Origin: a bacterium
GTDB taxonomy: Bacteria; NPL-UPA2; JAUVJM01
Direction of reading: 5' to 3'
NCBI GenBank assembly: GCA_030606215.1
Contig: JAUWGW010000002.1
Coordinates: forward strand, 1 to 64,000
Length of the DNA: 64,000 nucleotides
Position numbers and translations under genes: made by a program. The stretch's first letter is position 1. Each line of letters starts with the position of its first letter. A model generated the notes under the pieces. The model had not been told where the DNA came from. It did no database searches and was given only the letters and a program-made list of their open reading frames with translations. Shown in pieces: positions 8,389 to 16,376 of this stretch.

Positions 8389-9603
8389 ATGATCGACATT
8401 AAAAGTAAATACAAATTGGCTCGTTTTGATGAGTTCCTAAAAAGAATTGAGAGAAAAATAATTGTCGATGATATAGGAGAGTATTCATGTGTTGGAGTCA
8501 AGTGGTACGGTTTAGGTGCTTTTATTCGGGCGAAATTGCTCGGTATTGACATAGCAAGAAAGCAGCAGTGGGTGATAAAGAAAGGTGATGTTGTCTATAA
8601 TAAGCTATTTGCTTGGAAAGGTTCATTTGCTATCGCTGATGATAGTGTGCATGAATGTATAATCTCCGATAAATTTCCTACCTATTCGATTAATACAAAC
8701 ATTATTGACCCGAAATATCTGGGCTATTTCTTTAGAACCAATTTTATCTCTCAGCAAGCTGAATATTTGTCCAAGGGAGCAGCGGCGATTAGTAAATTAA
8801 CTTTAAATCCTCCTCAGTTTTGGGATTTAACAATCACTCTCCCGCCACTTCCTGAACAGCACCGGATTGTGGGGAAAATACAGAAACTATCGAAGCATAT
8901 TGAAGAAGCTAAAAAACTGAAAGAAACGAACAATAAAAAGATTCATTCTTTGCTTGACGCTGAATTACGAAAGATTGTTCGTAGAGCTAAAGAGAAAAAA
9001 GAATGGGAATTTGGACCTATTCCACAATATGCTGAGGTTAATCCGTCGAGAAAAGGCAAGATAGATTTATCCTCTGATTGTCCGGTTTCTTTTGTCCCGA
9101 TGTCAGCCGTTGATGGTATAACAGGTGTAATAAAAGAAAGGTATGTAAAAGAATACTATAGAGTTTCTAAGGGATACACTTGGTTTAAGGAAGGAGATGT
9201 AATCTTTGCAAGGATCACACCGTGTATGCAGAATGGCAAATCAGCAATCGCAATTAATTTGGAAAGTGGTCATGGTTTTGGTTCTACGGAGTTTCACGTC
9301 TTAAGACCAGGGCCTAAAATTATATCTGAATGGTTGCACCTGCTGGTAAGGAGTAAAGACTTCCGTCACGATGCTAGTTTGCTTTTTAAAGGTACCGCTG
9401 GACAACAAAGAGTACCTGCAAGTTTTCTTGAGCAAAAAACAATAGCAGTCCCGCCGATACCAGAGCAAAAAAGGCTTGTCGATCATTTGGAGAAAATTGC
9501 AGGGCAAGTTCAGAATCTAAGAACTATCAATGATAAGCTTGAGATTGAATTAAATGCTTTACTACCCTCAACTCTTGACAAAGCCTTTAAGGGGGAATTG
9601 TGA
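8389..9603 (+). CDS. hsdS: Type I restriction specificity subunit
   Basis: 404 residues with two target-recognition domains, each followed by a conserved helix start: ITLPPLPEQHRIVGKIQKL (about 160) and IAVPPIPEQKRLVDHLEKI (about 350). The two halves read different half-sites of a bipartite DNA target and the helices set the spacing. Complete by length and order. It closes the hsdR...hsdM-hsdS system. The recognition sequence cannot be predicted from the protein by eye. Confidence 0.93.
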   Translation: MIDIKSKYKLARFDEFLKRIERKIIVDDIGEYSCVGVKWYGLGAFIRAKLLGIDIARKQQWVIKKGDVVYNKLFAWKGSFAIADDSVHECIISDKFPTYSINTNIIDPKYLGYFFRTNFISQQAEYLSKGAAAISKLTLNPPQFWDLTITLPPLPEQHRIVGKIQKLSKHIEEAKKLKETNNKKIHSLLDAELRKIVRRAKEKKEWEFGPIPQYAEVNPSRKGKIDLSSDCPVSFVPMSAVDGITGVIKERYVKEYYRVSKGYTWFKEGDVIFARITPCMQNGKSAIAINLESGHGFGSTEFHVLRPGPKIISEWLHLLVRSKDFRHDASLLFKGTAGQQRVPASFLEQKTIAVPPIPEQKRLVDHLEKIAGQVQNLRTINDKLEIELNALLPSTLDKAFKGEL

Positions 9604-9675
9604 ATATGGATGTTGTTCCATTACCAAGTAAAAAATGAGAACGGCTGCCATAAACCTATTGGGGGATACGAGCTT

Positions 9676-9855
9676 ATGAAAAACGTCTTTGAAATCTCAG
9701 CGGAGCATGTGCAGTACTTGGCTAGGGAAAAGATGAGTAGAGAATCAAGTACCGAAGAGTTGCATCAGGTCAGGAAAGGAGTGGAACTTGGACTTGAGTG
9801 CTGCTGGGAACAAGTCGTAGTCACTGCGATAAGGGAAACCGTGGACGATAGGTGA
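9676..9855 (+). CDS. Small acidic protein of unknown function
   Basis: 59 residues from ATG 9676, which has a GGGGGAT ribosome-like site; an upstream in-frame ATG at 9610 gives 81 residues but no such site. Reads MKNVFEISAEHVQYLAREK..., largely helical and acidic, with a Cys pair near the middle. It precedes the cyclase-like gene by 12 bases. A fragment at 11690-11830 has a similar opening (E-x-V-x-x-LARE). No function recognised; antitoxin or accessory peptide is conceivable. Confidence 0.5.
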   Translation: MKNVFEISAEHVQYLAREKMSRESSTEELHQVRKGVELGLECCWEQVVVTAIRETVDDR

Positions 9856-9867
9856 TTTTAGGGTAGG

Positions 9868-10722
9868 ATGTTAAAAGCAAAAAGAAAAGCTATGGAGATG
9901 GAAGATGATAGAAAGTCTATGACCGGCGAAGCAATTGTTCTATTTCTTGATGTGTTAGGATACAAGGGCCTTGTCAAGAATGGCATCTACGACTCCAAAC
10001 TCGTTCAAGAACTTAAGGACTTATGGGTGGGAATTATTCGCTTATCGAAATATGAGAATCTCCCAGAAGGTGCCCCACATCGCGATTATATACACAAAGT
10101 TGTCCGAAGTGCGATGAGCGTGCGGTTCATCTCAGACACCTTCCTATTCAGCTTGAGATTATCTGACATAACGCCCGATTCTGATTTCAATGATAGTGAA
10201 AGTATTGCAGCTCATATCTGGGTTTATTTGTATTCCATCGCAATGTTTTGCCCTACTTTTATAGGTAAAACAGGGCTTATCATGAGAGGAGGTATTGCAA
10301 AAGGTCCACACTATGAGAAGGATATCGACAATAACATTTTCCTGTTCAGCAAGGCATATATTGACGCTTACGAGTTGCACGAAAGGAACCAACAACCGAG
10401 AATAGTTGCGGATGACAAGCTGATAGCATATTTGCGGGAGATACAATTCAATTATCTTGATGCGTTTTTCTACAAGGAGCATGATAATACCATATGTTTT
10501 GATTGGTATTTCTTTTTTGAGTTTGGCGATCCAAGAAGTAAGAAATTACTGAGAGATATTAAATCTGGTCTCATAACAAATATCAGAGCAAGTGTTGCTG
10601 ATGACAGCGCCAGAACTAAACTGAAATGTTTTGTCGAATACCACAATCGAAAAATGAGTGAGGCTGGGGAGGATTACAAGGAATTCACCATTGATACCGG
10701 TATTTTCGAGAAGGAAAGCTGA
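9868..10722 (+). CDS. Class III nucleotidyl-cyclase-like protein, resembling Pycsar cyclases
   Basis: 284 residues, soluble. The pattern fits the class III cyclase homology fold: VLFLDVLGY with Asp28, FISDTFLFS with Asp90 (the two positions that hold metal ions in the fold), RGGIAKG (140-146), and FSKAYIDAYELHE (160-172). The phrases LD-x-LG, SD, RGGI and AY-x-LE are what I know from Pycsar (PycC) cytidylate/uridylate cyclases and related hypothetical proteins, rather than from ordinary adenylate cyclases. If active it would make a cyclic nucleotide on infection that switches on a partner. The start could also be ATG 9892 or 9919. It lies between hsdS and a zeta-toxin locus. No recognised Pycsar effector (TIR or membrane protein) follows; the two unknown genes downstream are the candidates. 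Identification rests on motifs only. Confidence 0.55.
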   Translation: MLKAKRKAMEMEDDRKSMTGEAIVLFLDVLGYKGLVKNGIYDSKLVQELKDLWVGIIRLSKYENLPEGAPHRDYIHKVVRSAMSVRFISDTFLFSLRLSDITPDSDFNDSESIAAHIWVYLYSIAMFCPTFIGKTGLIMRGGIAKGPHYEKDIDNNIFLFSKAYIDAYELHERNQQPRIVADDKLIAYLREIQFNYLDAFFYKEHDNTICFDWYFFFEFGDPRSKKLLRDIKSGLITNIRASVADDSARTKLKCFVEYHNRKMSEAGEDYKEFTIDTGIFEKES

Positions 10723-10736
10723 GAGGGTAAGCGAAA

Positions 10737-11306
10737 GTGAAAATGTGGCCGGAAGAGACTGAAGAATCTAAGAGCCTCCTCAGCCTTAAATTTGGTAGGA
10801 CACGCGAGGAGCTCTTGGGCAAGTACCACCGAAAAGCAGAGGAGAAGAAAGCCGAGATTCAGAAGAAGGGATACTCAGACTCCGGTCTTGCCCAAGCTCA
10901 GGTTAGACACATCTACATCGCCATGGCCCGAGAATTAGCGAAGGAGCGAGTTAAGATAATCCAGGAACTGTATGGCAATCCTCCGGATAAAGAAGGTATT
11001 GATTGGATTGTCGAAGATGTCAAAGCTTGGGTATATGGCCAGACGCATTCGTTGCACGAAAGTGCGCCAGGATCCAGTAAGAAGGCCATCAAGCAGGAGA
11101 TTCAGGAAAATGCAGACGCCATTGTGTCGAATAACAGGAGGGATCTCTTGATCGCCCTGCATGAGCGTAGGGCAGAAACTAAGAAGAGAAAATCAGAAAT
11201 CGTGACAGAGAGGGGAATGCCAATTCCCCCAAAACCGTGGCAGGAAATCAAGAAAGAGTACGACGTTAGTAAATTACAGTTTGGCAAGAAGATTTATTTC
11301 ATCTAG
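10737..11306 (+). CDS. Helical, charged protein of unknown function next to the cyclase-like gene
   Basis: 189 residues, rich in Lys, Glu and Arg, predicted by eye to be mostly helix with likely coiled-coil stretches (EELLGKYHRKAEEKKAEIQK; RRAETKKRKSEIV). No membrane segment and no known motif. It starts 14 bases after the cyclase-like stop codon, so the two are probably co-transcribed. Its last 26 bases overlap the next frame. Candidate partner or regulator of the cyclase-like protein, by position only. Confidence 0.6.
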   Translation: MKMWPEETEESKSLLSLKFGRTREELLGKYHRKAEEKKAEIQKKGYSDSGLAQAQVRHIYIAMARELAKERVKIIQELYGNPPDKEGIDWIVEDVKAWVYGQTHSLHESAPGSSKKAIKQEIQENADAIVSNNRRDLLIALHERRAETKKRKSEIVTERGMPIPPKPWQEIKKEYDVSKLQFGKKIYFI

Positions 11307-11655
11307 GCTGAGATTCCTTAACGATGAAACACAGGTGGCGGTTTACAGACGTGAGCAGGGAATATATCACCTCGCAGAAGTTTATAACGCTGGACCAGAA
11401 AACATTCTCGACTCAAAGGTAACTCTTGATTGGGAAAATTATCAGGGGCAACAAAGTATAGAAGTACACAAATTTATTGATGATGATGCAGACCCTTTAT
11501 GGGCAACACCTCATGATTGCAGTATTTTGCAGAGGGAGACAAAGATACTAATAGTGGATTTTCCTACCAAGGAAGTCAAGGGATTAGTCAAAGTCAAGGT
11601 CACAGGGAAAACACATCTTTCGAGGCGAGAGATAGATGCAAGGTTTGAAATATAG
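11281..11655 (+). CDS. Hypothetical beta-rich protein, possibly a 5'-truncated gene
   Basis: Open frame of 124 residues from TTG 11281, overlapping the previous gene. From residue about 13 (LNDETQVAVYRREQGIYHLAEVYN) it reads like a real beta-rich domain with regular spacing; the first dozen residues look like read-through of the overlap. No motif recognised. Either the third gene of the cyclase-like cluster or the remaining 3' part of a longer gene. Confidence 0.4.
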   Translation: MARRFISSRLRFLNDETQVAVYRREQGIYHLAEVYNAGPENILDSKVTLDWENYQGQQSIEVHKFIDDDADPLWATPHDCSILQRETKILIVDFPTKEVKGLVKVKVTGKTHLSRREIDARFEI

Positions 11656-11689
11656 GCAGGTTAGAAAACCGGGGACGTAAACCTATTCT

Positions 11690-11830
11690 TTGTTCCCGGA
11701 AGAATCTGTAAAGGAGCTTGCCAGGGAAAATTCCGCTGACGCGGAGGTCCAAAACGAGCTTGATAGTAGCTGGTTGATTTGTTCAGTTTTTCTTCCTCAG
11801 ATGTGGCTTTTCGGGCAGAGGGATGCCTAA
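11690..11830 (+). pseudogene. Short coding remnant resembling the 59-residue protein at 9676
   Basis: Frame beginning with TTG 11690 reads LFPEESVKELARENSADAEV and continues to a stop at 11828-11830. The segment E-E-S-V-K-E-LARE echoes A-E-H-V-Q-Y-LARE of the small protein at 9676. No ribosome site. Probably a decayed paralogue or a chance open stretch. Confidence 0.25.
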
Positions 11831-11960
11831 ACTGATAGCAAAGCTTTTCCCCCGGCGCTTATACATCTTTATGAGTAACCATATTTCCATGGGTTGTGTA
11901 ATTTGCCTACTGTCTCGTTCGGGGAGCCAATCTGAACGATATTCGAACTATGCGGATAGC

Positions 11961-11998
11961 CCCTCTGCGACAATAAATGTTGCAGAGGGTTTTTGTTT
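11961..11998 (+). terminator. Strong Rho-independent terminator
   Basis: A 12-bp stem (11961-11972 with 11978-11989, one G-U pair), loop ATAAA, followed by TTTTTGTTT. It ends the cyclase-like cluster 19 bases before the zeta-toxin-like gene, so that gene needs its own promoter or read-through. Confidence 0.85.
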
Positions 11999-12016
11999 AA
12001 GGTACAATTTTAACTA

Positions 12017-12592
12017 ATGAAAAACAGGAACGTTTATATAATAGCTGGGCCAAACGGTTCGGGAAAAACTACATTTGCAAGCAAATTTTTGCCAGATTAT
12101 GTCAAATGTCCCAATTTTGTGAATGCTGATCTTATTGCACAAGGTTTATCGCCCTTTTCACCTCGTAGTGCTGCGATAAAAGCGGGTAGACTCGTCTTAA
12201 GTCAAATACATGAATATATGAAAATGAACGTTGACTTTGCATTTGAATCGACACTTGCAGGAAAGCTATACATAAATCTTTTTAAGAAATTAAAAACAAG
12301 AGGATATAGACTTCATCTTTTCTTCTTGTGGATTCCGGATGCAGAACTCGCTATAGCACGTATTAAGGATAGAGTTGCAGAGGGTGGACACGATGTGCCG
12401 ATTCAAGATGTAAAACGCCGCTTTAAGCGTTCGACCTGTAATTTTTTAAAATTATACCAACCTTTAGTAGATTCCTGGATGTTGTTCAATAATGCTGGTT
12501 CCATACCAGCTCTAATTGCCAGGGGAAAGAATAATCATGTTTGTGTCATCAATCAGGAACTGTTTGATATAATAAAAGCATTAGCGAGGTAG
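12017..12592 (+). CDS. Zeta-toxin-like P-loop kinase/ATPase
   Basis: 191 residues. Walker A GPNGSGKTTFASKF begins at residue 11; NADLIAQGLSPF and FAFESTLAG follow, matching the zeta-toxin/AAA_33 pattern where a conserved acidic residue contacts the substrate. Zeta toxins phosphorylate UDP-N-acetylglucosamine, but many short chromosomal homologues are uncharacterised and the substrate here is unknown. Followed after 3 bases by a small basic gene, the layout usual for this subfamily. Confidence 0.8.
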   Translation: MKNRNVYIIAGPNGSGKTTFASKFLPDYVKCPNFVNADLIAQGLSPFSPRSAAIKAGRLVLSQIHEYMKMNVDFAFESTLAGKLYINLFKKLKTRGYRLHLFFLWIPDAELAIARIKDRVAEGGHDVPIQDVKRRFKRSTCNFLKLYQPLVDSWMLFNNAGSIPALIARGKNNHVCVINQELFDIIKALAR

Positions 12593-12595
12593 GAT

Positions 12596-12739
12596 ATGAA
12601 AAAGCGAAGATCACTTCAAGATAAAGCTGTCATTGCCTTGAAGCAGGCTGTAAAGGAAGTCGTCGAGCGGCATAAAAAGGCTGGGCGTCCGATAGCTATC
12701 TGGGAACATGGAAAAGTAAAACGAATCGCTGCCAAGTGA
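12596..12739 (+). CDS. 47-residue basic protein paired with the zeta-like kinase
   Basis: ATG 12596 to TGA 12739, with AGGA just before the start. Reads MKKRRSLQDKAVIALKQAVK and ends EHGKVKRIAAK: a helical, basic peptide with the segment KKAGRPIAIWEHGKV that looks conserved in type. Small genes of this kind follow zeta-like ATPases elsewhere and are presumed antitoxins. No antitoxin motif is recognisable. Confidence 0.6.
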   Translation: MKKRRSLQDKAVIALKQAVKEVVERHKKAGRPIAIWEHGKVKRIAAK

Positions 12740-13011
12740 AATAGGTAAACCAAGTAGCTTAGCTCTTCCGATAAGTGTTGCACAAGTATAACCAATTGTT
12801 TTGTAAATAGCATTTTTCGTTCTGCTGTTTCTTTTCATTAACTTCCTAATCAGCCACTTTCATTAATTTCATTAATTGCTTTATTGACAATACCAATGAG
12901 AGTAGGATAAACTACATCGGTCAGGAGGTAGCACTTGAGTTGGTTAGGGCTTTGGTAATAAAAGAGGGGAGATATATGGTTTATTAATCGCAGAGTATGG
13001 AGGGGGGGGAT

Positions 13012-13809
13012 ATGTTTACGATTATTGCAGAGCGCATCAATATGACACGGAAAAGAATCAGGGAAGAAGTTTGGAAGAGGAATGCTGATTTTATTGGAGA
13101 AGAGGTTCGCAGGCAGGTTGAAGCAGGAGCAACTCACATAGATGTGAATGCGGGAGGAGACCCATCCAAGGAAATTGAGGATATGAAATGGTTGACTGAA
13201 GTAATATCTGAAGCATCGGAACTTCCTCTTGTTTTCGATTCGGCAAATCCTTCTGCTATTGAAGAAGGGTTAAAGTTATGTAATAGAGAAGGCACAATAA
13301 TAAATTCTATAACGGGGGAAAAGGAGCGAGTTGAAAATATCCTGCCAATTGTGAAGAAATATGGGACTGGTGTAGTTGCTTTAACAATGGATGACAGCGG
13401 CATGCCGGAAGACTACGATGGACGAATGGAGATTACAAGGAAACTGGCAGGAATAATTAAGGCTGAAGGTATCTCACTGGACAGGGTATATTTCGACCAC
13501 ATGGTGCGTCCAGCATCAACCAATCCAGGGCAGGCAGGGTTTATACTGGATGCTATCACTTCTACCGGAAAGGAATTTCCGCAGGCTCATTTTGCGCTCG
13601 GGTTATCAAATATCTCTTATGGATTTCCCGCTCGCAATAATCTAAATAAAGTTTTTCTTGCAATGCTTATTGCGGCAGGTTGTGATGGATTTATTATTGA
13701 TCCGTGTGAGCCCGGGATGGTAAACACTTTTCTTTCAGCCAGAGCGGCGATGGGGTTGGATGAATACGGGATGGAATATATTGCAGCATATCGTGGGAAA
13801 CGGTTGTGA
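13012..13809 (+). CDS. acsE: AcsE-like methyltetrahydrofolate:corrinoid methyltransferase
   Basis: 265 residues with the pterin-binding TIM-barrel fold. Seen motifs: IIAERIN near the N-terminus, GATHIDVNAGG, PLVFDSANPSAIEEGL, NSITGEKER, ALTMDDSGMP and RVYFDHMVRP, all hallmarks of MeTr/AcsE and MtgA-like enzymes. It would move the methyl group of methyltetrahydrofolate to a corrinoid protein, as in the Wood-Ljungdahl pathway. The start chosen is ATG 13012, after GGAGGGGGGG; an in-frame ATG at 12997 is possible. The corrinoid protein (AcsCD) is not in this window, so a role in another methyl-transfer pathway is open. Confidence 0.82.
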   Translation: MFTIIAERINMTRKRIREEVWKRNADFIGEEVRRQVEAGATHIDVNAGGDPSKEIEDMKWLTEVISEASELPLVFDSANPSAIEEGLKLCNREGTIINSITGEKERVENILPIVKKYGTGVVALTMDDSGMPEDYDGRMEITRKLAGIIKAEGISLDRVYFDHMVRPASTNPGQAGFILDAITSTGKEFPQAHFALGLSNISYGFPARNNLNKVFLAMLIAAGCDGFIIDPCEPGMVNTFLSARAAMGLDEYGMEYIAAYRGKRL

Positions 13810-13870
13810 TGAGGATGGGATTGGAAGGGCAAGAAGAGACTTGATAATCTGACAAGAGGAGAGTAGAATT

Positions 13871-14077
13871 ATGCCAATTTACACTTATGTATGTAAAGAT
13901 TGTGGCGAGAAGTTCGAGTTATTATTAGGGATGACTTCTGAAAAAACGGAACTAAAATGCAAGAAGTGCAATAGCAAGAATATTGAGAAGACTTTTGGGG
14001 CGTTCAGTGTAGGGAAGGGCGGTTCAGGTTCTTCCGGGCCAAGTTGTCCTACGGGAACCTGCCCTACCTGTTTTTAA
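13871..14077 (+). CDS. FmdB-family zinc-ribbon protein
   Basis: 68 residues. MPIYTYVCKDCGEKFELL and a second Cys pair (KCKKCNS) form the FmdB/CxxC_CxxC zinc ribbon; the tail is Gly/Ser-rich and ends with four further Cys in CPTGTCPTCF, unlike most family members, which end in a plain serine-rich tail. Function of the family is unclear (putative regulators). GAGGAGAG upstream is a good ribosome site. Confidence 0.85.
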   Translation: MPIYTYVCKDCGEKFELLLGMTSEKTELKCKKCNSKNIEKTFGAFSVGKGGSGSSGPSCPTGTCPTCF

Positions 14078-14233
14078 ATGAAGAAACGAGCCAAAGACAT
14101 ACCTGTAACTACTATTTACCGCTCATCCTATTATTATAGGGAATTGCCGGAATCCGGGATATCAAGAACAGAGGTTGGAACTGAAGATAAAGAAGACATT
14201 GCTATCTGGGTAAAATATATAATTAGTATATAA
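14078..14233 (+). CDS. Possible 51-residue protein directly after fmdB
   Basis: ATG 14078 immediately follows the fmdB stop codon. Reads MKKRAKDIPVTTIYRSSYYY and ends KYIISI. No ribosome site of its own and no recognised motif. The immediate juxtaposition suggests coupled translation if real. Confidence 0.3.
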   Translation: MKKRAKDIPVTTIYRSSYYYRELPESGISRTEVGTEDKEDIAIWVKYIISI

Positions 14234-14315
14234 AAATGAGGGTGGTGATAGGGTCTATATTGAATGAGTGAAATGTGAGCAGTGAAACTTGTGAAAATGG
14301 AAGGGGGAAACGATA

Positions 14316-15668
14316 ATGAAGAAGGGAGTAGTGGTAATAGGTGGAGGACCTGCTGGGATGGTAAGTGCACTTACTGCACATAGATATTACCCAGAAAAAG
14401 ACATAACATTAATCAAAAACGTAGAAAAGGGCGTAATTCCTTGTGGGATCCCCTATATGGTTTCAAGCATGGGAAATCCTGAAGAGAATGGACTCTCAAT
14501 GCTTCCTTTGGAGAAAGCAGGGATTGAGATAATTATGGATGAGGTGAAAAAAATAAATAGAAAAGAGAAGTCTGTTAGCACGGAGGAAGGTAATGACTTC
14601 CCTTACGAGAAGTTGGTTCTTGCTTTAGGTTCAAAACCTTTTATTCCCCCTATTTTAGGAGTTGAAAAAGAAGGAATCTATCAAATAGAAAAAGAGATGG
14701 GATATCTCAAAAAGATGGTAGCAACAATAAGGAAATCCCGAAATGTTTTAGTTGTAGGTGGAGGGTTTATAGGAGTTGAGTTCGCTGATGAAATTTCTAA
14801 AATAAAGGGGACAACTGTCTACTTGGTTGAGATGTTCCCTCGTTTGTTGCTAAATTCTTTTGATTTGGAGTTTGGTTCATTAGTGGAAGAAAAATTAGAA
14901 TCAGAAGGGGTGAAAGTTTTAACAAATAAAAGAGTAATAGAGTTTGTAGGAGATAAAAGAGTGGAAAAAGCAAAATTTGAGGATGGAGAAACAGTAGATG
15001 TGGATTGTGTTATTCTGGGCATAGGCTCTATCCCAAATTCAGATTTAGCGGTTGAATCTGGATTAGATATGACGAAAAAGAGTGGAATATGGGTCGATGA
15101 ATATATGAGAACAAACGACCCAGATATATTTGCTGTAGGAGATTGCGCATTAAAAAGAGACTTTTTTACACGGAGAGAGGTTCTTGTCATGCTTGCTTCA
15201 ACTGCAACATCTGAAGCAAGGGTTGCAGGGGCAAGTCTCTATAATCTAAGAGTGGTGCGTGAAAACAAAGGAGCATTAGGTATATACTCGACATATGTGG
15301 ATGGTTTGGCTTTAGGTTCTGCAGGGTTGACGGAAGGAAATGCACGAAAAGAAGGCTTTGAAATTACTATTGGTAATTTTGAAGGGATTGATAAACATCC
15401 AGCAGCTTTACCCAATGCAAATAAGATAAAAATTAAATTAATTTTTTCAAGTTATTCAGGAATTATCATGGGAGGGCAGGTTGCAGGAGGAGAAAGTTGT
15501 GGAGAACTAATAAATGCAATTGGAATTGCTATACAGAAAAGAGTCTCCTTTTCAGAACTTGAAACTCTTCAGATTGCAACACATCCGCGGCTAACTTCTG
15601 CCCCAACGAAATATCCAATAGTTTTAGCGGCAAATGACGCTGCAAGTAAGATGTTAGTAAAGCAGTGA
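14316..15668 (+). CDS. FAD/NAD(P)-dependent disulfide reductase of the NADH-oxidase/CoA-disulfide-reductase type
   Basis: 450 residues. GGGPAGMVSALTA (FAD-binding) at the N-terminus, single redox-active Cys in GVIPCGIPY (about residue 43), second dinucleotide-binding site VVGGGFIGVEFADE (about 150), and FAVGDCA (about 275) for FAD. The dimerisation domain is complete. The single active-site Cys places it with NADH oxidases, NADH peroxidases and CoA-disulfide reductases rather than two-Cys lipoamide-type enzymes. Likely role: oxygen or disulfide detoxification in an anaerobe. Convergent with phoU, 12 bases apart. Confidence 0.85.
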   Translation: MKKGVVVIGGGPAGMVSALTAHRYYPEKDITLIKNVEKGVIPCGIPYMVSSMGNPEENGLSMLPLEKAGIEIIMDEVKKINRKEKSVSTEEGNDFPYEKLVLALGSKPFIPPILGVEKEGIYQIEKEMGYLKKMVATIRKSRNVLVVGGGFIGVEFADEISKIKGTTVYLVEMFPRLLLNSFDLEFGSLVEEKLESEGVKVLTNKRVIEFVGDKRVEKAKFEDGETVDVDCVILGIGSIPNSDLAVESGLDMTKKSGIWVDEYMRTNDPDIFAVGDCALKRDFFTRREVLVMLASTATSEARVAGASLYNLRVVRENKGALGIYSTYVDGLALGSAGLTEGNARKEGFEITIGNFEGIDKHPAALPNANKIKIKLIFSSYSGIIMGGQVAGGESCGELINAIGIAIQKRVSFSELETLQIATHPRLTSAPTKYPIVLAANDAASKMLVKQ

Positions 15669-15680
15669 TAACAGTTCAGG

Positions 15681-16340
15681 CTAATCTTCTATGTGATGCT
15701 TTATGGTTTTGCCCTTAAGAAAATAGATAACATCTTCAGCAATGTTCGTAGCATGATCAGCTATCCGCTCAAGGTGTCTTCCTACCAAGATAAGTTCTAT
15801 CGCCCTTGTAACTGCCTTAGGGTCCTGCATCATATAGGTCAGGAGTTCTCTAAATATTTGGTCGTTGAGATTATCCACTTCATCATCTCTTTTGCATACA
15901 TCTCTGGCTAATGTCTCGTCCTTATTGACCAGGGAATCAATGGAATCCTTTACCATCTTCTGGGCTAACATTGCCATACGCGGAATATCAATCAATGGTT
16001 TGAGAAGAGGCTGTTTAATTATCTCCTGAGCTCGTTCAGCGATATTAACTGCCTGGTCAGCTACACGTTCAAGGTCGCTATTGATCTTCATCACGGAGGT
16101 AATAAATCTCAAATCAATAGCTTCTGGCTGATAGAGAGCTAAGAGCCTAAGGCACAATTCATCTATTTCTAATTCTAATATGTTTATCTTTTCTTCATGT
16201 TTGATAACTTCACGTGCTAAATCATCTTTACGCTCCACTAATGCTTTTACTGAACGGCTGATAGCTTCCTCAACAAAAGCGCTCATCCTCAACAACTGTT
16301 TGTTCAACTCTTTCAATTCCTCATCAAAATGCCTTTCCAT
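15681..16340 (-). CDS. phoU: PhoU, phosphate signalling regulator
   Basis: 219 residues made of two similar three-helix PhoU repeats. MERHFDEELKELNKQLLRM opens the family, with EEKINILELEIDELCL in the first repeat and HLERIADHATNIAEDVIYF in the second; the matching D/E-rich LERVADQAVNIAERA is in the first. It links Pst transporter state to the PhoR kinase and silences the regulon when phosphate is plentiful. Last gene of the minus-strand pho cluster, 36 bases after pstB. Confidence 0.95.
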   Translation of the reverse strand: MERHFDEELKELNKQLLRMSAFVEEAISRSVKALVERKDDLAREVIKHEEKINILELEIDELCLRLLALYQPEAIDLRFITSVMKINSDLERVADQAVNIAERAQEIIKQPLLKPLIDIPRMAMLAQKMVKDSIDSLVNKDETLARDVCKRDDEVDNLNDQIFRELLTYMMQDPKAVTRAIELILVGRHLERIADHATNIAEDVIYFLKGKTIKHHIED

Positions 16341-16376
16341 CTTTCGCTCCTTCCTTGGGGGTTGTGCGCCAACCCC

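Noticed and set aside
1..11998. Possible shared small RNA: both 130-210 and 11910-11998 have GGAGCCAA followed by a terminator
   Set aside because: Only eight bases are shared outside the hairpins and their spacing differs; chance is likely.
12611..13137. Minus-strand frames (12611-12838 and 12850-13137)
   Set aside because: Text such as IYKTIGYTCATLIGRAKLLG looks somewhat protein-like, but the frames overlap the 47-residue companion gene or the AcsE-like gene and lack starts; could be remnants, not supported as genes.
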